Shown: positions 1 to 9,096, counted from the first letter of the stretch. The stretch is DNA of 64,000 nucleotides from Actinomadura_C alba (GCF_039530285.1 NZ_BAAAOK010000017.1:310001-374000); one strand, 5' to 3'. The notes: generated by a model not told the origin, from the sequence alone. Numbers and translations are program-made.

Positions 1-3000
1 CCTCGCTCGCGGAGGCGAGTGTGCTTCCGTCGGGGCTGAACGCGAGACCGGTGACCGGGGCCGTGTGACCCGACAGAACGGCCCACCGCGCCCGGTGCGC
101 GACATCCCAGACGACGACCTTGTGGTCGAACCCGCCGCTGGCCAGGAAACGCCCGTCGGGGCTGAACGCCACCGCCCGCGCGGACGAGGCGTGCCCGCGC
201 AACGTGGCGGCCACGGCGCGCCGCCGAACATCCCAGAGCAGCACGTCGCCGCTGCCGGTCGCGGCGGCGAGCAGCCGCCCGTCCGGACTGAAGGACACCT
301 GCGCCGTCTCCCCGGACCGGCCGCGCAGCGAGGCCGCCACCGCACGTCCGGAGACGTCGAACAGAGTGACGGTCTCAGTCCTGTCGCTCGCGGCGAGCAG
401 CCGGCCGTCGGGGCTGAACGCGACGCCGGTGACCGCGTCGCCGGTGACCACTTTGCCGGTCCGCAACGACGCGATCGGCCGGCGGGTGCCGGCGTCCCAC
501 AGCACGACCCGGCCGTCGCCGACACCGGTCGCGACGAAGTTCCCGCGCGGCGCGAAGGCCACGCCGGTCACGGTGCCGCCGACGTCGAGAGTGCCGAGCC
601 GGCGTCGGGCCCCGACATCCCAGATCCGGCCCGCGCCGGAATCGCCGGTGGCGAGGAGCCGACCGTCCGAGCTGAACGCGACGGCGTTGATCCGGCCGTT
701 GTCGACGGCGCTCCCCGCCTGATCGTCCTCGGCCAGCTCCGCGAGGGGTGCGGAACGCCCCGGCGCCCACAGCCGGGCGGCGGACTCAGCGCCGCCGGTC
801 GCGATGTGACGGCCGTCGGGGCTGAAGACGACCGAGGTCACGTCGCCGATGTGACCGGTCAACGGCATCCGGTCCATGTCCCACACCACGATGCCGTCGT
901 CCCCGGCCGAGGCGATCAGGCGGTCTCCGGGGCCGGTCACGACGTCGTTGACGGCACCGGAATGGCCGGCCAGCGCGACGATCCGCGCCTGGTGGTGAAC
1001 GTCCCACAGGATCGTCGCGCCGCTGGAATCGCCGGAGACGAGGCGCCGCCCGTCGCGAAGGAAGGCCAGGGCACGCACCGCGCCGGTGATTCCGGTCAGG
1101 CGGAGCAGGTTGTCGCCGTAGCGCCGGGGATCGGAGACGCTGACGTCGTGACCGAGGTCGATGGAGCCGGCCCACGCGTTCCCATCGGAGCTGACCGCCT
1201 CGACGGGGTTCGGCACCTCGGAGGGCATCGGCCCAGGATCGGTATCGCTCGGGAGCGTGGCGCCGCCGCCAGGACTCCGGAGCGCGTTTCCCCGCGGCGC
1301 GACGAGGGCGTTGTTCCGCAGGCCCGGATAGGCACGCCGTCCGGCGTCCCATTCGGTGGACTCCATCCTTTGCTCATCTCGCGGCGAGCGCCTGCCGGTC
1401 GCCACGGCCCATACGGTCGGCAGGGCGTCCAGCTCGCCGTCGGCGGGAATGACGCCGTCGGCGAGGAGCAGCTTTCCGTCCCGGCTGAACCCCAACCCGG
1501 TCACCGTGGCCGCCCGCTGCGCGATGAGGGTCCGCACCGGCGTACGCCGCGCGGCATCCCAGATGATCACCCTTCCCGCGGTGTCAGCCGAGGCGATCGA
1601 CCGCCCATCGGGGCTGAACGTCACCGCCTGGACCGGGCTGCGATGACCGGTCAGCGTGGCGACCCGCCTGCGCCCCACCAGGTCCCACACGATCAGGCCC
1701 TGGTCCACGCCACCGGACGCCAGCAGGGAACCGTCGGGGCTGAAGGCCACCGACGCCACCGCGCCGACGTGACCGGCCAGGCGAAAGCCGAACGGCTGAT
1801 GACCGGCGACGCTGAGCAGGCTGCTGCGCGCCTCCTCCGTGGGCGCGATCCCGTACGACCGCAGCGCGAGGCGTGCCGACCCGCCCACGTCCGTCCCGGC
1901 CACGGCAAGGGCCTCGGCCGCCAGTTGCCGCGATCGGGACATCTCCCGCTGCCGCCACGCGACCGATCCGGTGAGCACGGACACCACCAGGAGCACCGAC
2001 AGCGCCACCGCGAGGCCGCGCAGCCGGCGGTTGCGCCGCACGATCCCGGCCAGCTCGGCTCGCTCGGCGGCGACACTCGCCGCGAGGAAGGACCGCTCGA
2101 GCGTGGTGAGCAGCTCGCTGTTCTCCTCGCGCTCGACCCACTCCTGGGTGGCCGTCAGCCGGGTGCCGCGGAGCAGCGCGCCTGGGTCGCGGTTCAGCTC
2201 CTGCCAGGTCGCGGCGGCCTCGGTGAGCCGCCGGTGGACGCGCAGGCCCTCACGGTCCTCGCTCAGCCAGTCGCGCAGGCGTGGCCATGAGCCGATCAGT
2301 GCCTCGTGCGCGATCTCCGCCGTACCGGGGCCGAGACTGACCAGCCTGGCCCCGGCCAGCCGCTCCAGCACCACCGCAACCTCGGCGGGCTCGCCGACGT
2401 CCAACTCCGCGCGTTCGACACGGCGACGCGTTTCCCCGCCGCCTTCCCCCACCTCGACGAGCCGCAGGAGGATATGCCGGGTCAGCCGCTGCCGTTCGGG
2501 CGACAGCTCGCCGTAGACGTGTTCGACGGTGCGGGCGACCGCCCCGCGTACGCCGCCGGTGGCCTCGTACCCGGTCACGGTCAGGGCCTTGCCACCGCGC
2601 CGGCGCCAGGTCTCCAGCAGCGCGTGCGAGACGTGCGGCAGGGCGCCTGGTTCGTTGCCGGCGTCCTGGATGATGGTCGCCACGAGCGCGGGCTCGACTG
2701 TGAGGCCGTCACGGGACGCGGGTTTGACGATCGCCTCGCGCAGCTCGCCGGCGCTCATCGGCCCGACGAGCAGGCTCGCGTCTCGGAGCGCGCGGACCAG
2801 TGCCGGGTGCTCGGCGCACCGCCCGTAAAAGTCCGCGCGTACGCCGATGACGACCCGCGCGCTCGCGGCCGACATGAGCGCGTCGATGAACCTCGTTCGC
2901 TCTCCCGGGTCCCGGCAGAGCGTGAACACCTCCTCGAACTGGTCGACGATGACCAGGCCGGTGAAATCATCGGACAGGTCCGGCAGCCTCTGTAGCGGAC

Positions 3001-3532
3001 GCGGCCCGGGCGTGAGGACCCTGGCCGCCTGGCCGCGGCCGTCCGCGGACAGCCGCCCCGCGTGCGCGGCCGGTACGAGCCCCGCCCGCAGCAGCGATGA
3101 CTTCCCGCTGCCCGACGGCCCGAAGACTCCGAGGAACCGGCCGCCTCTCAGTCGGTCGACCAGCTCGCCGACCAGCCGGTCACGGCCGAAGAACCGATCC
3201 GCGTTCTCGGCCCCGTACGTGGCCAGCCCCAGGTACGGAGGAGTACCGTCCTCGCGCGTTCGCGCGGCGAGCGTCGCCGCGGCCGCCCGCCAGCGTTGTT
3301 CCCACTCGGCGGGATCGGCCCCGCAGCCCTCGGCGTAGAGCACGGTCACCCGCAGGGTCGGAAGCCGCTCACCACCCGCCGCGTCGGACAGTGTGGTCAC
3401 CGAACACCCAGACCGTTTCGCCAGTTCGCGGTAGGTCAATCCGGCCTCCCGCCGCAGTTCGCGCAGCTGGTGCGCGAACTGCTGAGTCACCCCCGCGCTG
3501 GGATCGACCGGTCGTTCAGGACGTCCCACCAT
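1..3532 (-). CDS. XRE-type HTH / nSTAND NTPase / WD40-repeat protein (3' end outside window)
   Basis: This reading frame stays open from an ATG at 3532 to the window edge, giving at least 1177 residues. Residues about 15-75 look like a lambda-repressor-type HTH (RELRREAGLTYRELAKRSGC). A P-loop GPSGSGKSS sits near residue 137 and a Walker-B-like LVIVDQFEEVF follows, as in nSTAND/NACHT-like ATPases. A single hydrophobic segment (LAVALSVLLVVSVLTGSV) near residue 505 could anchor the protein in the membrane. After it come many WD40 units, each carrying the FSPDG turn, which form one or two beta-propellers. The family is common in multicellular actinomycetes and is thought to act as ATP-driven signalling or conflict switches with the propeller as sensor. 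The target is unknown. The C-terminus is not visible. Confidence 0.9.
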   Translation of the reverse strand, partial: MVGRPERPVDPSAGVTQQFAHQLRELRREAGLTYRELAKRSGCSVTTLSDAAGGERLPTLRVTVLYAEGCGADPAEWEQRWRAAAATLAARTREDGTPPYLGLATYGAENADRFFGRDRLVGELVDRLRGGRFLGVFGPSGSGKSSLLRAGLVPAAHAGRLSADGRGQAARVLTPGPRPLQRLPDLSDDFTGLVIVDQFEEVFTLCRDPGERTRFIDALMSAASARVVIGVRADFYGRCAEHPALVRALRDASLLVGPMSAGELREAIVKPASRDGLTVEPALVATIIQDAGNEPGALPHVSHALLETWRRRGGKALTVTGYEATGGVRGAVARTVEHVYGELSPERQRLTRHILLRLVEVGEGGGETRRRVERAELDVGEPAEVAVVLERLAGARLVSLGPGTAEIAHEALIGSWPRLRDWLSEDREGLRVHRRLTEAAATWQELNRDPGALLRGTRLTATQEWVEREENSELLTTLERSFLAASVAAERAELAGIVRRNRRLRGLAVALSVLLVVSVLTGSVAWRQREMSRSRQLAAEALAVAGTDVGGSARLALRSYGIAPTEEARSSLLSVAGHQPFGFRLAGHVGAVASVAFSPDGSLLASGGVDQGLIVWDLVGRRRVATLTGHRSPVQAVTFSPDGRSIASADTAGRVIIWDAARRTPVRTLIAQRAATVTGLGFSRDGKLLLADGVIPADGELDALPTVWAVATGRRSPRDEQRMESTEWDAGRRAYPGLRNNALVAPRGNALRSPGGGATLPSDTDPGPMPSEVPNPVEAVSSDGNAWAGSIDLGHDVSVSDPRRYGDNLLRLTGITGAVRALAFLRDGRRLVSGDSSGATILWDVHHQARIVALAGHSGAVNDVVTGPGDRLIASAGDDGIVVWDMDRMPLTGHIGDVTSVVFSPDGRHIATGGAESAARLWAPGRSAPLAELAEDDQAGSAVDNGRINAVAFSSDGRLLATGDSGAGRIWDVGARRRLGTLDVGGTVTGVAFAPRGNFVATGVGDGRVVLWDAGTRRPIASLRTGKVVTGDAVTGVAFSPDGRLLAASDRTETVTLFDVSGRAVAASLRGRSGETAQVSFSPDGRLLAAATGSGDVLLWDVRRRAVAATLRGHASSARAVAFSPDGRFLASGGFDHKVVVWDVAHRARWAVLSGHTAPVTGLAFSPDGSTLASASE

Positions 3533-3718
3533 GGCTCTCTCCCTACGAGGACCCGAATGGTGATCGATGACAGTCGAAGACTGTAGGCGGATACCAGCAG
3601 TCAAGTCGGCATATGTTCCCAGATCAGGAGGGGACCCCCCGAGGCCGCGTTCGCGTCACTGTGCGGCGTCTCGTGCCGGCCTCCAGCGGCAAGACCACAC
3701 GCCACCGGCTGAATCGCG

Positions 3719-4747
3719 GTGGTGACCGCCAACCTCATAGACGGATTGCGCTCAGAGGGACACGAGATCGTCTTTCTACAGCCCAACCGGGACCTCCAGG
3801 AAGCCGGCACGGACCTACGGCGCCTCTACCGCTGGCATGACGGTCGACCGGATATCGACGCGCTGATGCTGGAGTGGCGATGGCCGATCCCCGGCCGCAA
3901 CAACACCCCCTGCGGGATGCCCGGCCACACCTGCGATCTCCACCGGCAACACGATCTACTCACGTACTACACCGACAGGCAGGGGCTCCCGACTGTCGTG
4001 TGGGACAAGGACAGGCAACTCCCGGCCGATGATCCACTCCGCAGCCGCTCGAACGTCACGGTGTGCGAGGCCGCCTTGTATCCCACGAAGGGAGCTGTCT
4101 CACTGCTGTTTCCGGTGGCGGATGCGGCCCTGGACGCGGATCCGAATGCGCTCGCTGGAGGACAGCGGCCCTGGCCTTTGACCTACGTCGGTAACCAATA
4201 CGACAGAGACGAAGTCTTCACCCGCTACTTCGCGCCGGCCGCTGCGCAGCACCAGCACCGCGTGGCCGGGAAGTGGCCGCGCACAGAGGCGTGGCCACAT
4301 GTGACCTTCATCGGCCGCGTGCCGTTCCCACGGGTGCACATGCTGTACAGCTCATCGGTGTCCACGATCCTGCTGCTCCCCGACCGGCTCATGCAGGCCG
4401 GGCAGATGACCCAGCGACTCGCTGAGGCCGTCCTCGCAGGTTGTGTCCCCCTGGCACCGGCCGAACTCCAGGGCGCCGGCTACTTCGTCCCCGACTACCT
4501 GCACGTTCGGGATGGTGCCCAGGCCGCCGCGTCGATCACCCGGCTCATGCCGATGTCCCTGGCCGAGCGGGCCGATGCGATCGGAGATTGCCTGGCCAAG
4601 CTCGACATCATGAGGGCTTCGCGGCAGATCTCCACCCTCCTGGACGTACTCGGGAACCGGCAGCCGCGACATCCTCAAAGACCCCCTCAAAGGAGCGCAG
4701 ACGACACATGCACCACTCATCCCAGCGGCTACAGTCCACACCCATGA
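3719..4747 (+). CDS. CgeB/YkvP-like glycosyltransferase-family protein, probably N-terminally shortened
   Basis: The 342-residue product has a C-terminal half like spore-coat CgeB/YkvP glycosyltransferases: TYVGNQYDRDEVF, then a segment ending in LAEAVLAGCVPLAP that matches the nucleotide-sugar-binding helix of GT-B enzymes. The frame opens with GTG GTG directly after an in-frame stop at 3710-3712. The protein begins at what should be the first helix of a Rossmann fold (TANLIDGLRSEGHEIVFLQ), so the usual first beta-strand is missing. This suggests truncation or a frameshift. The last four bases overlap the next gene (ATGA). It lies in the presumed integrated element next to tRNA-Val. The donor and acceptor sugars cannot be told. 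Confidence 0.6.
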   Translation: MVTANLIDGLRSEGHEIVFLQPNRDLQEAGTDLRRLYRWHDGRPDIDALMLEWRWPIPGRNNTPCGMPGHTCDLHRQHDLLTYYTDRQGLPTVVWDKDRQLPADDPLRSRSNVTVCEAALYPTKGAVSLLFPVADAALDADPNALAGGQRPWPLTYVGNQYDRDEVFTRYFAPAAAQHQHRVAGKWPRTEAWPHVTFIGRVPFPRVHMLYSSSVSTILLLPDRLMQAGQMTQRLAEAVLAGCVPLAPAELQGAGYFVPDYLHVRDGAQAAASITRLMPMSLAERADAIGDCLAKLDIMRASRQISTLLDVLGNRQPRHPQRPPQRSADDTCTTHPSGYSPHP

Positions 4748-5250
4748 AACGCATCGCCGTCGTCGGCTGCGGCGGCTCCGGCAAGTCGGTCCTGGCCAGA
4801 GCACTCGCGGAGCAGACCGGCTATCCGATCACCCACCTGGATGCCGTCTACTACGACGACGACTGGAACACCCTCCCCATGGAGAAGTTCGCAGTCCTTC
4901 AACAGGAGCTTGTAGCCGAACCGACGTGGGTGATCGACGGAAACTACGCCTCGACGCTCCCCATCCGGCTGGCCGCGGCCGACACCGTGGTGTTCCTGGA
5001 TCTTCACCCGATCACCTGCCTATGGGGCATCGCCCAGCGACGCATCCGCTACCGGGGCGGACAGCACACCAACGGGGTCTACGACCGGGTCAACTGGGGC
5101 TTCGTCAAGTACGTGTGGGGATACCGGCGCAGTATGGCGCCCCGAGTCCGCGACCTGATCGCCGAACACGCCGGCCACGCCGAGGTCCACGTCGTGAAGT
5201 CCCGCCGCGCCGCCACCAAACTGGCCGCCGTCTTGGGGTCATCGACCTGA
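4744..5250 (+). CDS. Small P-loop NTPase/kinase of the FlaR (topology modulation)/adenylate-kinase-like group
   Basis: The 168-residue product starts MKRIAVVGCGGSGKSVLARALA, a Walker A motif at residues 8-15. HLDAVYYDDDW follows and then EPTWVIDGNY, the pattern of small kinases annotated as FlaR or AAA family ATPase. A Walker-B-like strand DTVVFLDL and an arginine-rich lid (QRRIRYR) follow. I chose the ATG at 4744 because it overlaps the upstream stop and places the P-loop at the normal distance. The substrate is unknown. Its operon with a glycosyltransferase-like and a methyltransferase-like gene suggests modification of a small molecule or polymer. Confidence 0.75.
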   Translation: MKRIAVVGCGGSGKSVLARALAEQTGYPITHLDAVYYDDDWNTLPMEKFAVLQQELVAEPTWVIDGNYASTLPIRLAAADTVVFLDLHPITCLWGIAQRRIRYRGGQHTNGVYDRVNWGFVKYVWGYRRSMAPRVRDLIAEHAGHAEVHVVKSRRAATKLAAVLGSST

Positions 5251-5269
5251 CCAACCCCCGGAGGTACCC

Positions 5270-5761
5270 GTGTCGGCGAACCCGTTCCTGGACCGCGATG
5301 TCGTCCCTGCCCTCTACTCCTCCACCGATCGCACAGCCCGGCGCAGCAGCTCCCTGTTGAGCTCGAAAACCCACGGACACAACACGGCGGACGTCGTAGT
5401 CGGCTTAGCCGCCGAGACCGGCCTTCCGCCTGCTCCCGTGATCGCCGACATCGGATGCGGCCGCGGCGGAACCACCGTGAGACTGGCCGCCCGATTCCCG
5501 GCCGCCCGGTTGCTCCCGATCGACACCTCCCCGGCGATGGTCACCGCGACACGAGCCCGAACCACCGCAGACCTCCACCGGATCAGCGGCGCAGTCGGTG
5601 ACTTCCACGCATTGCCGCTCCGGGACAACTCCTGTGATCTGGCCGTCGCCGTGTTCTGCCTCTACCACTCACGCCTTATTGAGCGGTCTGGACTGGCCGC
5701 AGCCATCTGGTTCGGCGACTCCTGGCACGACAACTACCTGACCCAACCGAACGTCGGCTGA
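5270..5761 (+). CDS. Class I SAM-dependent methyltransferase, truncated at the C-terminus
   Basis: The product has SAM-binding motif I (IADIGCGRGGTTVRLA) near residues 60-75, an acidic motif II region (LLPIDTSPAMV) and a motif IV-like DLAVAVFCLYH. After about residue 135 the protein changes character (RLIERSGLAAAIWFGDSW) and stops at 163 residues, while family members run on to about 240. The loss of the C-terminal half coincides with the start of an integrase remnant in another frame. I infer a recombination or deletion junction near 5680-5760. SAM could still bind, but a complete catalytic fold is doubtful. It follows the P-loop kinase gene by 19 bases. Confidence 0.6.
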   Translation: MSANPFLDRDVVPALYSSTDRTARRSSSLLSSKTHGHNTADVVVGLAAETGLPPAPVIADIGCGRGGTTVRLAARFPAARLLPIDTSPAMVTATRARTTADLHRISGAVGDFHALPLRDNSCDLAVAVFCLYHSRLIERSGLAAAIWFGDSWHDNYLTQPNVG

Positions 5762-6024
5762 CCTCGGAAACGACGCTCCAGGGCGTGCGGGGCATCTACT
5801 CGCACGTGACCGAGGCGATGCGGCAGCAGATCCTCGACGGCCTCCGGGCCCGGTGGGAGACGGCCCTCAAGGAGCGCGCCGCGCTCTGGCCGGAGTCGCC
5901 GGTGCCGGTCCTGGACGGCCTGCTGAAGGAGCTCGACAGCAAGGCCGAATCCCCCACTCCCGAAACGATCTCCACGATTCCCCCAATACGAGGGAAGAGC
6001 CCCACTCTCGTTGTAGGAGAATGA
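5761..6024 (+). pseudogene. C-terminal remnant of a tyrosine recombinase/integrase
   Basis: Only the tail of the protein is present. TLQGVRGIYSHVTEAMRQ contains the conserved His-x-x-Tyr-like end region (IYSHVT) of actinobacterial AICE/prophage integrases. It is followed by the typical LRARWETALKERAALWPES extension. No catalytic Arg/His core lies upstream in this frame, because the preceding DNA codes the truncated methyltransferase. The stop falls 15 bases before tRNA-Val on the opposite strand, which is the classic position of an integrase beside its attachment site. This is a relic and not a working recombinase. Confidence 0.7.
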
Positions 6025-6030
6025 GGCTCT
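5996..6030 (-). terminator. Hairpin downstream of tRNA-Val
   Basis: AGAGCC (5996-6001) pairs with GGCTCT (6025-6030), and inside it TCTC pairs with GAGA. This gives an interrupted stem just past the 3' end of the tRNA gene. It overlaps the last codons of the integrase remnant and may end transcription from either side. No long T-run is present. Confidence 0.45.
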
Positions 6031-6038
6031 GAGCTGCG

Positions 6039-6111
6039 TGGGCACAGCTGGATTCGAACCAGCGACTCCTGGTTTGTAAGACCAGTGCTCTAACCACTGA
6101 GCTATGCGCCC
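6039..6111 (-). tRNA. tRNA-Val (anticodon TAC)
   Basis: Read on the minus strand, this is a 73-nt cloverleaf. The acceptor arm is GGGCGCA paired with TGTGCCC (one G-T pair), followed by discriminator A. The anticodon arm is CTGGT-CTTACAA-ACCAG, giving anticodon TAC (valine, GUA codons). The T arm is GCTGG-TTCGAAT-CCAGC. CCA is not encoded. The 3' end faces the integrase remnant, so it is the likely attachment site of the relic element. Confidence 0.95.
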
Positions 6112-6136
6112 TCATCGGGACATGCCCGCCCGATGA
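6112..6136 (-). terminator. Short hairpin between the PAC2 gene and tRNA-Val
   Basis: TCATCGGG (6112-6119) and CCCGATGA (6129-6136) form a perfect 8-bp stem with a 9-nt loop, 60 bases past the stop of the PAC2 gene. It may separate that transcript from the tRNA gene. There is no U-tract. Confidence 0.35.
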
Positions 6137-6196
6137 CCGGGAAAGCGTACCCGGTCGGCCTCCGCTTCGCGAAACCGTTAGAGCGCCCCCGGTCGC

Positions 6197-7099
6197 CTAG
6201 GGCTGCTGCGGGTCGGAGCCGTCCTGCTCGGCGAGGAAGCGCTCGAACTCGGCCCCGAGCTCGTCGGCGGTCGGCATCTCCTGCTGCTGGGCGAGCAGGC
6301 TCTCGCGGTCGGCAGCCCCGGCGAAGGCGTCGTACTGGCGCTCGAGCGCCTGTACGACCTTCTCGACCTCGTCGGACCCGGCGACCTGCTCGGCGATCTC
6401 GGCGTCGGCCCGGGCCGCGGCCTCGCGGAGCGGGTCGGAAGGGATCACCAGCCCGGTGGCGGTCATGATCGCCTCGAGGCCGGCCACCGCCGCCGCGGGG
6501 TAGTCCGACTGCGCCAGGTAGTGGGGAACGTGCACGGCGAAGCCGAGCGCGTCGTGCCCGGCCTCGCCGAGACGCAGTTCGAGCAGGGCGGCGGCGCTGC
6601 CGGGCACCTTGACGGTGCCGAACCACGACGACTTGGTGACGAGCTCGGGCCGGGTGCTGTGCGCTGTAAGGCCCACCGGACGGGTGTGCGGCACCCCCAT
6701 CGGGACGCCGTGCAGGCCCACGGTCAGGCCGACGTCGAGGCGCTCGATGAGCGAGCGGACGGCCGTGGTGAATCCCTCCCACAGCCGGTCGGGCTCGGGC
6801 CCGGTGAACAGCAGGAACGGGCTGCCCGCCTCGTCGTGGACCAGGTGCACCACCAGCTCGGGGGCGTCGTAGTCGGCCCAGTGGTCCTCGTCGTAGGTCA
6901 TGACCGGGCGCCGCGCGCGGTAGTCGATGAGCTCGTCCACGTCGAACCTGGCTATCACCCGGTGCTCGAACGTGTCCAGGATGTGCTCGCGCACAAGCTG
7001 TCCGACCGATCCCGCGTCCATGAAGCCGTCGAGGCTGTGCAGCAGCACCGGCCTGGTCAGCTCCGGCAGATCCGACTCCAGCTCGTAAAGATCGCGCAC
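6197..7099 (-). CDS. PAC2 family protein
   Basis: The 300-residue product starts at GTG 7099 with MRDLYELESDLPELTRPVLL and has the PAC2 (proteasome assembly chaperone 2) fold pattern. Typical segments are LLHSLDGFMDAGSVGQLV near the start, then LVVHLVHDEAGSPFLLFTGPEPDRLW, and VHVPHYLAQSDYPAAAVAGLEA in the middle. The C-terminus is acidic and Gln-rich, a likely helical tail. Actinobacterial PAC2 proteins are conserved and have been linked to proteasome biology by homology, but their biochemical role is not established. The gene appears monocistronic, with the tRNA downstream and 284 bases of non-coding DNA upstream. Confidence 0.9.
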   Translation of the reverse strand: MRDLYELESDLPELTRPVLLHSLDGFMDAGSVGQLVREHILDTFEHRVIARFDVDELIDYRARRPVMTYDEDHWADYDAPELVVHLVHDEAGSPFLLFTGPEPDRLWEGFTTAVRSLIERLDVGLTVGLHGVPMGVPHTRPVGLTAHSTRPELVTKSSWFGTVKVPGSAAALLELRLGEAGHDALGFAVHVPHYLAQSDYPAAAVAGLEAIMTATGLVIPSDPLREAAARADAEIAEQVAGSDEVEKVVQALERQYDAFAGAADRESLLAQQQEMPTADELGAEFERFLAEQDGSDPQQP

Positions 7100-7383
7100 C
7101 GTTTCCCCTACCTCTTCCCCTTATCGCCAACGTACGCCCACTGAGATGAACACACGACAGTTCGTAGTACATCCCGGTGAACCGGACGCACATCGCAACG
7201 ACCACACTACGAGGTTGATACGACGACAACGTCATCCGTTCGGCGCACCCCAAGGTTACGGTGGTCGGCGCGTCGCTTACCGCGACCGTCCGATCGTCCG
7301 TCCCGCATCCGTCCGTCCGCCCGGGTGGCGGCGGCCGTGACCGGCCGCCACAATCGGTGCGGACTCCGTGAGAAGGGACCCCG

Positions 7384-8565
7384 ATGACCGTCGGCCGCAC
7401 CTACGACCTCGTCCTGTTCGGTGCCACCGGTTTCACCGGCAAGCTGACCGCCGAATACTTGGCGGAGCACGCGCCGGAGGAGACCCGCTGGGCGCTGGCC
7501 GGGCGTGACCGGGGCAAGCTGGAGGCGCTGCGGAGCCGGCTCGCGGCCATCAACCCCTCCTGCGCGGACCTGCCGCTGCTGCACGCCGACGTGACGGCGC
7601 CGAAGACCCTCGACGTGATAGCCGCGGCCGCCCGCGTGGTCGTGACCACGGTCGGCCCGTACATCCATCACGGCGAGCCGCTGGTCGCCGCCTGCGCCGC
7701 CGCGGGCACCGACTACCTGGACCTGACCGGCGAGCCCGAGTTCGTCGACCTGATGTACGTGCGCTACCACGCCCAGGCGATGGCGAGCGGCGCTCGGATC
7801 GTGCACGCCTGCGGGTTCGACTCGATTCCGTACGACCTCGGCGCCTATTTCACGGTGCAGCGGCTGCCGGAGGACTCGCCCATCCGCCTCGAGGGATTCG
7901 TGCGGGCCAAGGGCGTGCCCTCGGGCGGTACGACCCGTACGGCGATCACGGCGGTCTCCAGGGCCCGCCAGACGCTCCAGGCCGCGCGGGCACGGCGGAG
8001 GGTCGAGCCGGAGCCATCCGGCCGCCGCGTCCGGCTCCACCGGGGCCTGTCGCACTTCGCGCCCGTGTCGGCCGCCTGGACGACGCTCCCGCTGCCCAGC
8101 ATCGACCCGCAGATCGTGGTGCGGTCCGCCGCCGTCCTCGACCGGTACGGCCCCGACTTCACCTACGGCCACTTCTGCGCAGTGCGCAATCCGGCGATGG
8201 CGGCGGGCGCCGTCGCGGGCGCCACCGGGCTGCTCGTGCTGTCACAGATCCCGGCGGCCCGTGACCTGCTGCTGAAGCTCCGCAGCCCGGGCGAGGGGCC
8301 CTCGGCCGAGCAGCGCGCCAAGAGCTGGTTCAACGTGCGCTTCGTCGGCGAGGGCGGCGGCCGGCGGGTCGTCACCGAGGTCGCTGGCGGCGACCCGGGC
8401 TACGGCGAGACCGCGAAGATGCTCGGCGAGTCGGCGCTGTGCCTGGTGTACGACGACCTGCCCGCGACCGCCGGGCAGCTCACCACCGCGGTGGCCATGG
8501 GCGACCCGCTGATCGAACGGCTGCGGGCCGCCGGCATGACCTTCCGCGTCCTCAAGACGACCTGA
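7384..8565 (+). CDS. Saccharopine dehydrogenase-like/trans-acting enoyl reductase family NAD(P)-binding protein
   Basis: The 393-residue protein opens with a Rossmann motif, YDLVLFGATGFTGKLTAEYLA, followed by WALAGRDRGKLEALR. VVTTVGPYIHHGEPLVAACA, then GTDYLDLTGE and ACGFDSIPYDLG, are hallmarks of the saccharopine-dehydrogenase-like group that includes mycobacterial trans-acting enoyl reductases. An AGAAGGGA ribosome-binding site precedes the ATG. It stands alone between a divergent PAC2 gene and the convergent end of the large minus-strand operon, whose last gene overlaps it by 14 bases. The substrate is unknown; lipid modification is a guess from the family. Confidence 0.85.
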   Translation: MTVGRTYDLVLFGATGFTGKLTAEYLAEHAPEETRWALAGRDRGKLEALRSRLAAINPSCADLPLLHADVTAPKTLDVIAAAARVVVTTVGPYIHHGEPLVAACAAAGTDYLDLTGEPEFVDLMYVRYHAQAMASGARIVHACGFDSIPYDLGAYFTVQRLPEDSPIRLEGFVRAKGVPSGGTTRTAITAVSRARQTLQAARARRRVEPEPSGRRVRLHRGLSHFAPVSAAWTTLPLPSIDPQIVVRSAAVLDRYGPDFTYGHFCAVRNPAMAAGAVAGATGLLVLSQIPAARDLLLKLRSPGEGPSAEQRAKSWFNVRFVGEGGGRRVVTEVAGGDPGYGETAKMLGESALCLVYDDLPATAGQLTTAVAMGDPLIERLRAAGMTFRVLKTT

Positions 8566-9070
8566 CGGCCTCGCTCCCGAACAGCTCGGGGCGCCGCGCG
8601 GCCAGTTTGATCAGCCCGCCCTCTTGGAGCATCTCGAGGAGGAACGGGTCGGCGGGCGGTACCGTCCGGGTCACGCCCGTCGTCAGGTTCGTGAAGGTGC
8701 CCCGGGCGACGTCGACGCCCACCTGATCACCGTCGCTCACCAGATCGGCGATGCCCTCGATCTCGAGCGCGGGCAGCCCGATCTCGAAGCAGTTGCGGTA
8801 GAAGGTCCGCGCGAACGTTCCGGCGACGACGCAGCCGATGCCGGTCGCCCGCAGGGCCTTGGTGGCGATGGCCCGCCCGGACGACTGGCCGAAGTGCCGG
8901 CCGGCGACGACGACGTCACCGGGCCGGACCTCGACGGGGAACGCCGGGTTGAGATCCTCCAGCACGTGCTTGACGATCTCTTCCATCGGCTCGAACACAT
9001 AGCGCGACTTGACCAGCCGGTCGGTCGGGATGTTGTCGCCGAACTTCCAGCATCGCCCTTCGAACCTCAT
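8552..9070 (-). CDS. Divergent LeuD-like (aconitase swivel-domain) small subunit
   Basis: This 172-residue protein has the swivel-domain fold of isopropylmalate dehydratase small subunits: KFGDNIPTDRLVKSRYVFEP at the start, then GDVVVAGRHFGQSSGRAIAT, and TFARTFYRNCFEIGLPALE. The canonical GCGSSRE-type loop that places the active-site arginine is altered to GQSSGRA, so the residue after the glycine is Gln rather than Cys and the Arg is shifted. It is the last gene of the operon and partners the equally divergent large subunit 26 bases upstream. The pair probably acts on a different substrate from the canonical pair, or it may be structural. Family membership is sure; function is not. Confidence 0.8.
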   Translation of the reverse strand: MRFEGRCWKFGDNIPTDRLVKSRYVFEPMEEIVKHVLEDLNPAFPVEVRPGDVVVAGRHFGQSSGRAIATKALRATGIGCVVAGTFARTFYRNCFEIGLPALEIEGIADLVSDGDQVGVDVARGTFTNLTTGVTRTVPPADPFLLEMLQEGGLIKLAARRPELFGSEAVRSS

Positions 9071-9096
9071 GGACACCTCTCGTGTCTGTGACGGGC

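Noticed and set aside
65..2290. A 741-codon open frame on the plus strand
   Set aside because: It is antisense to the WD40 repeats; the coding frame on the other strand shows regular FSPDG repeats.
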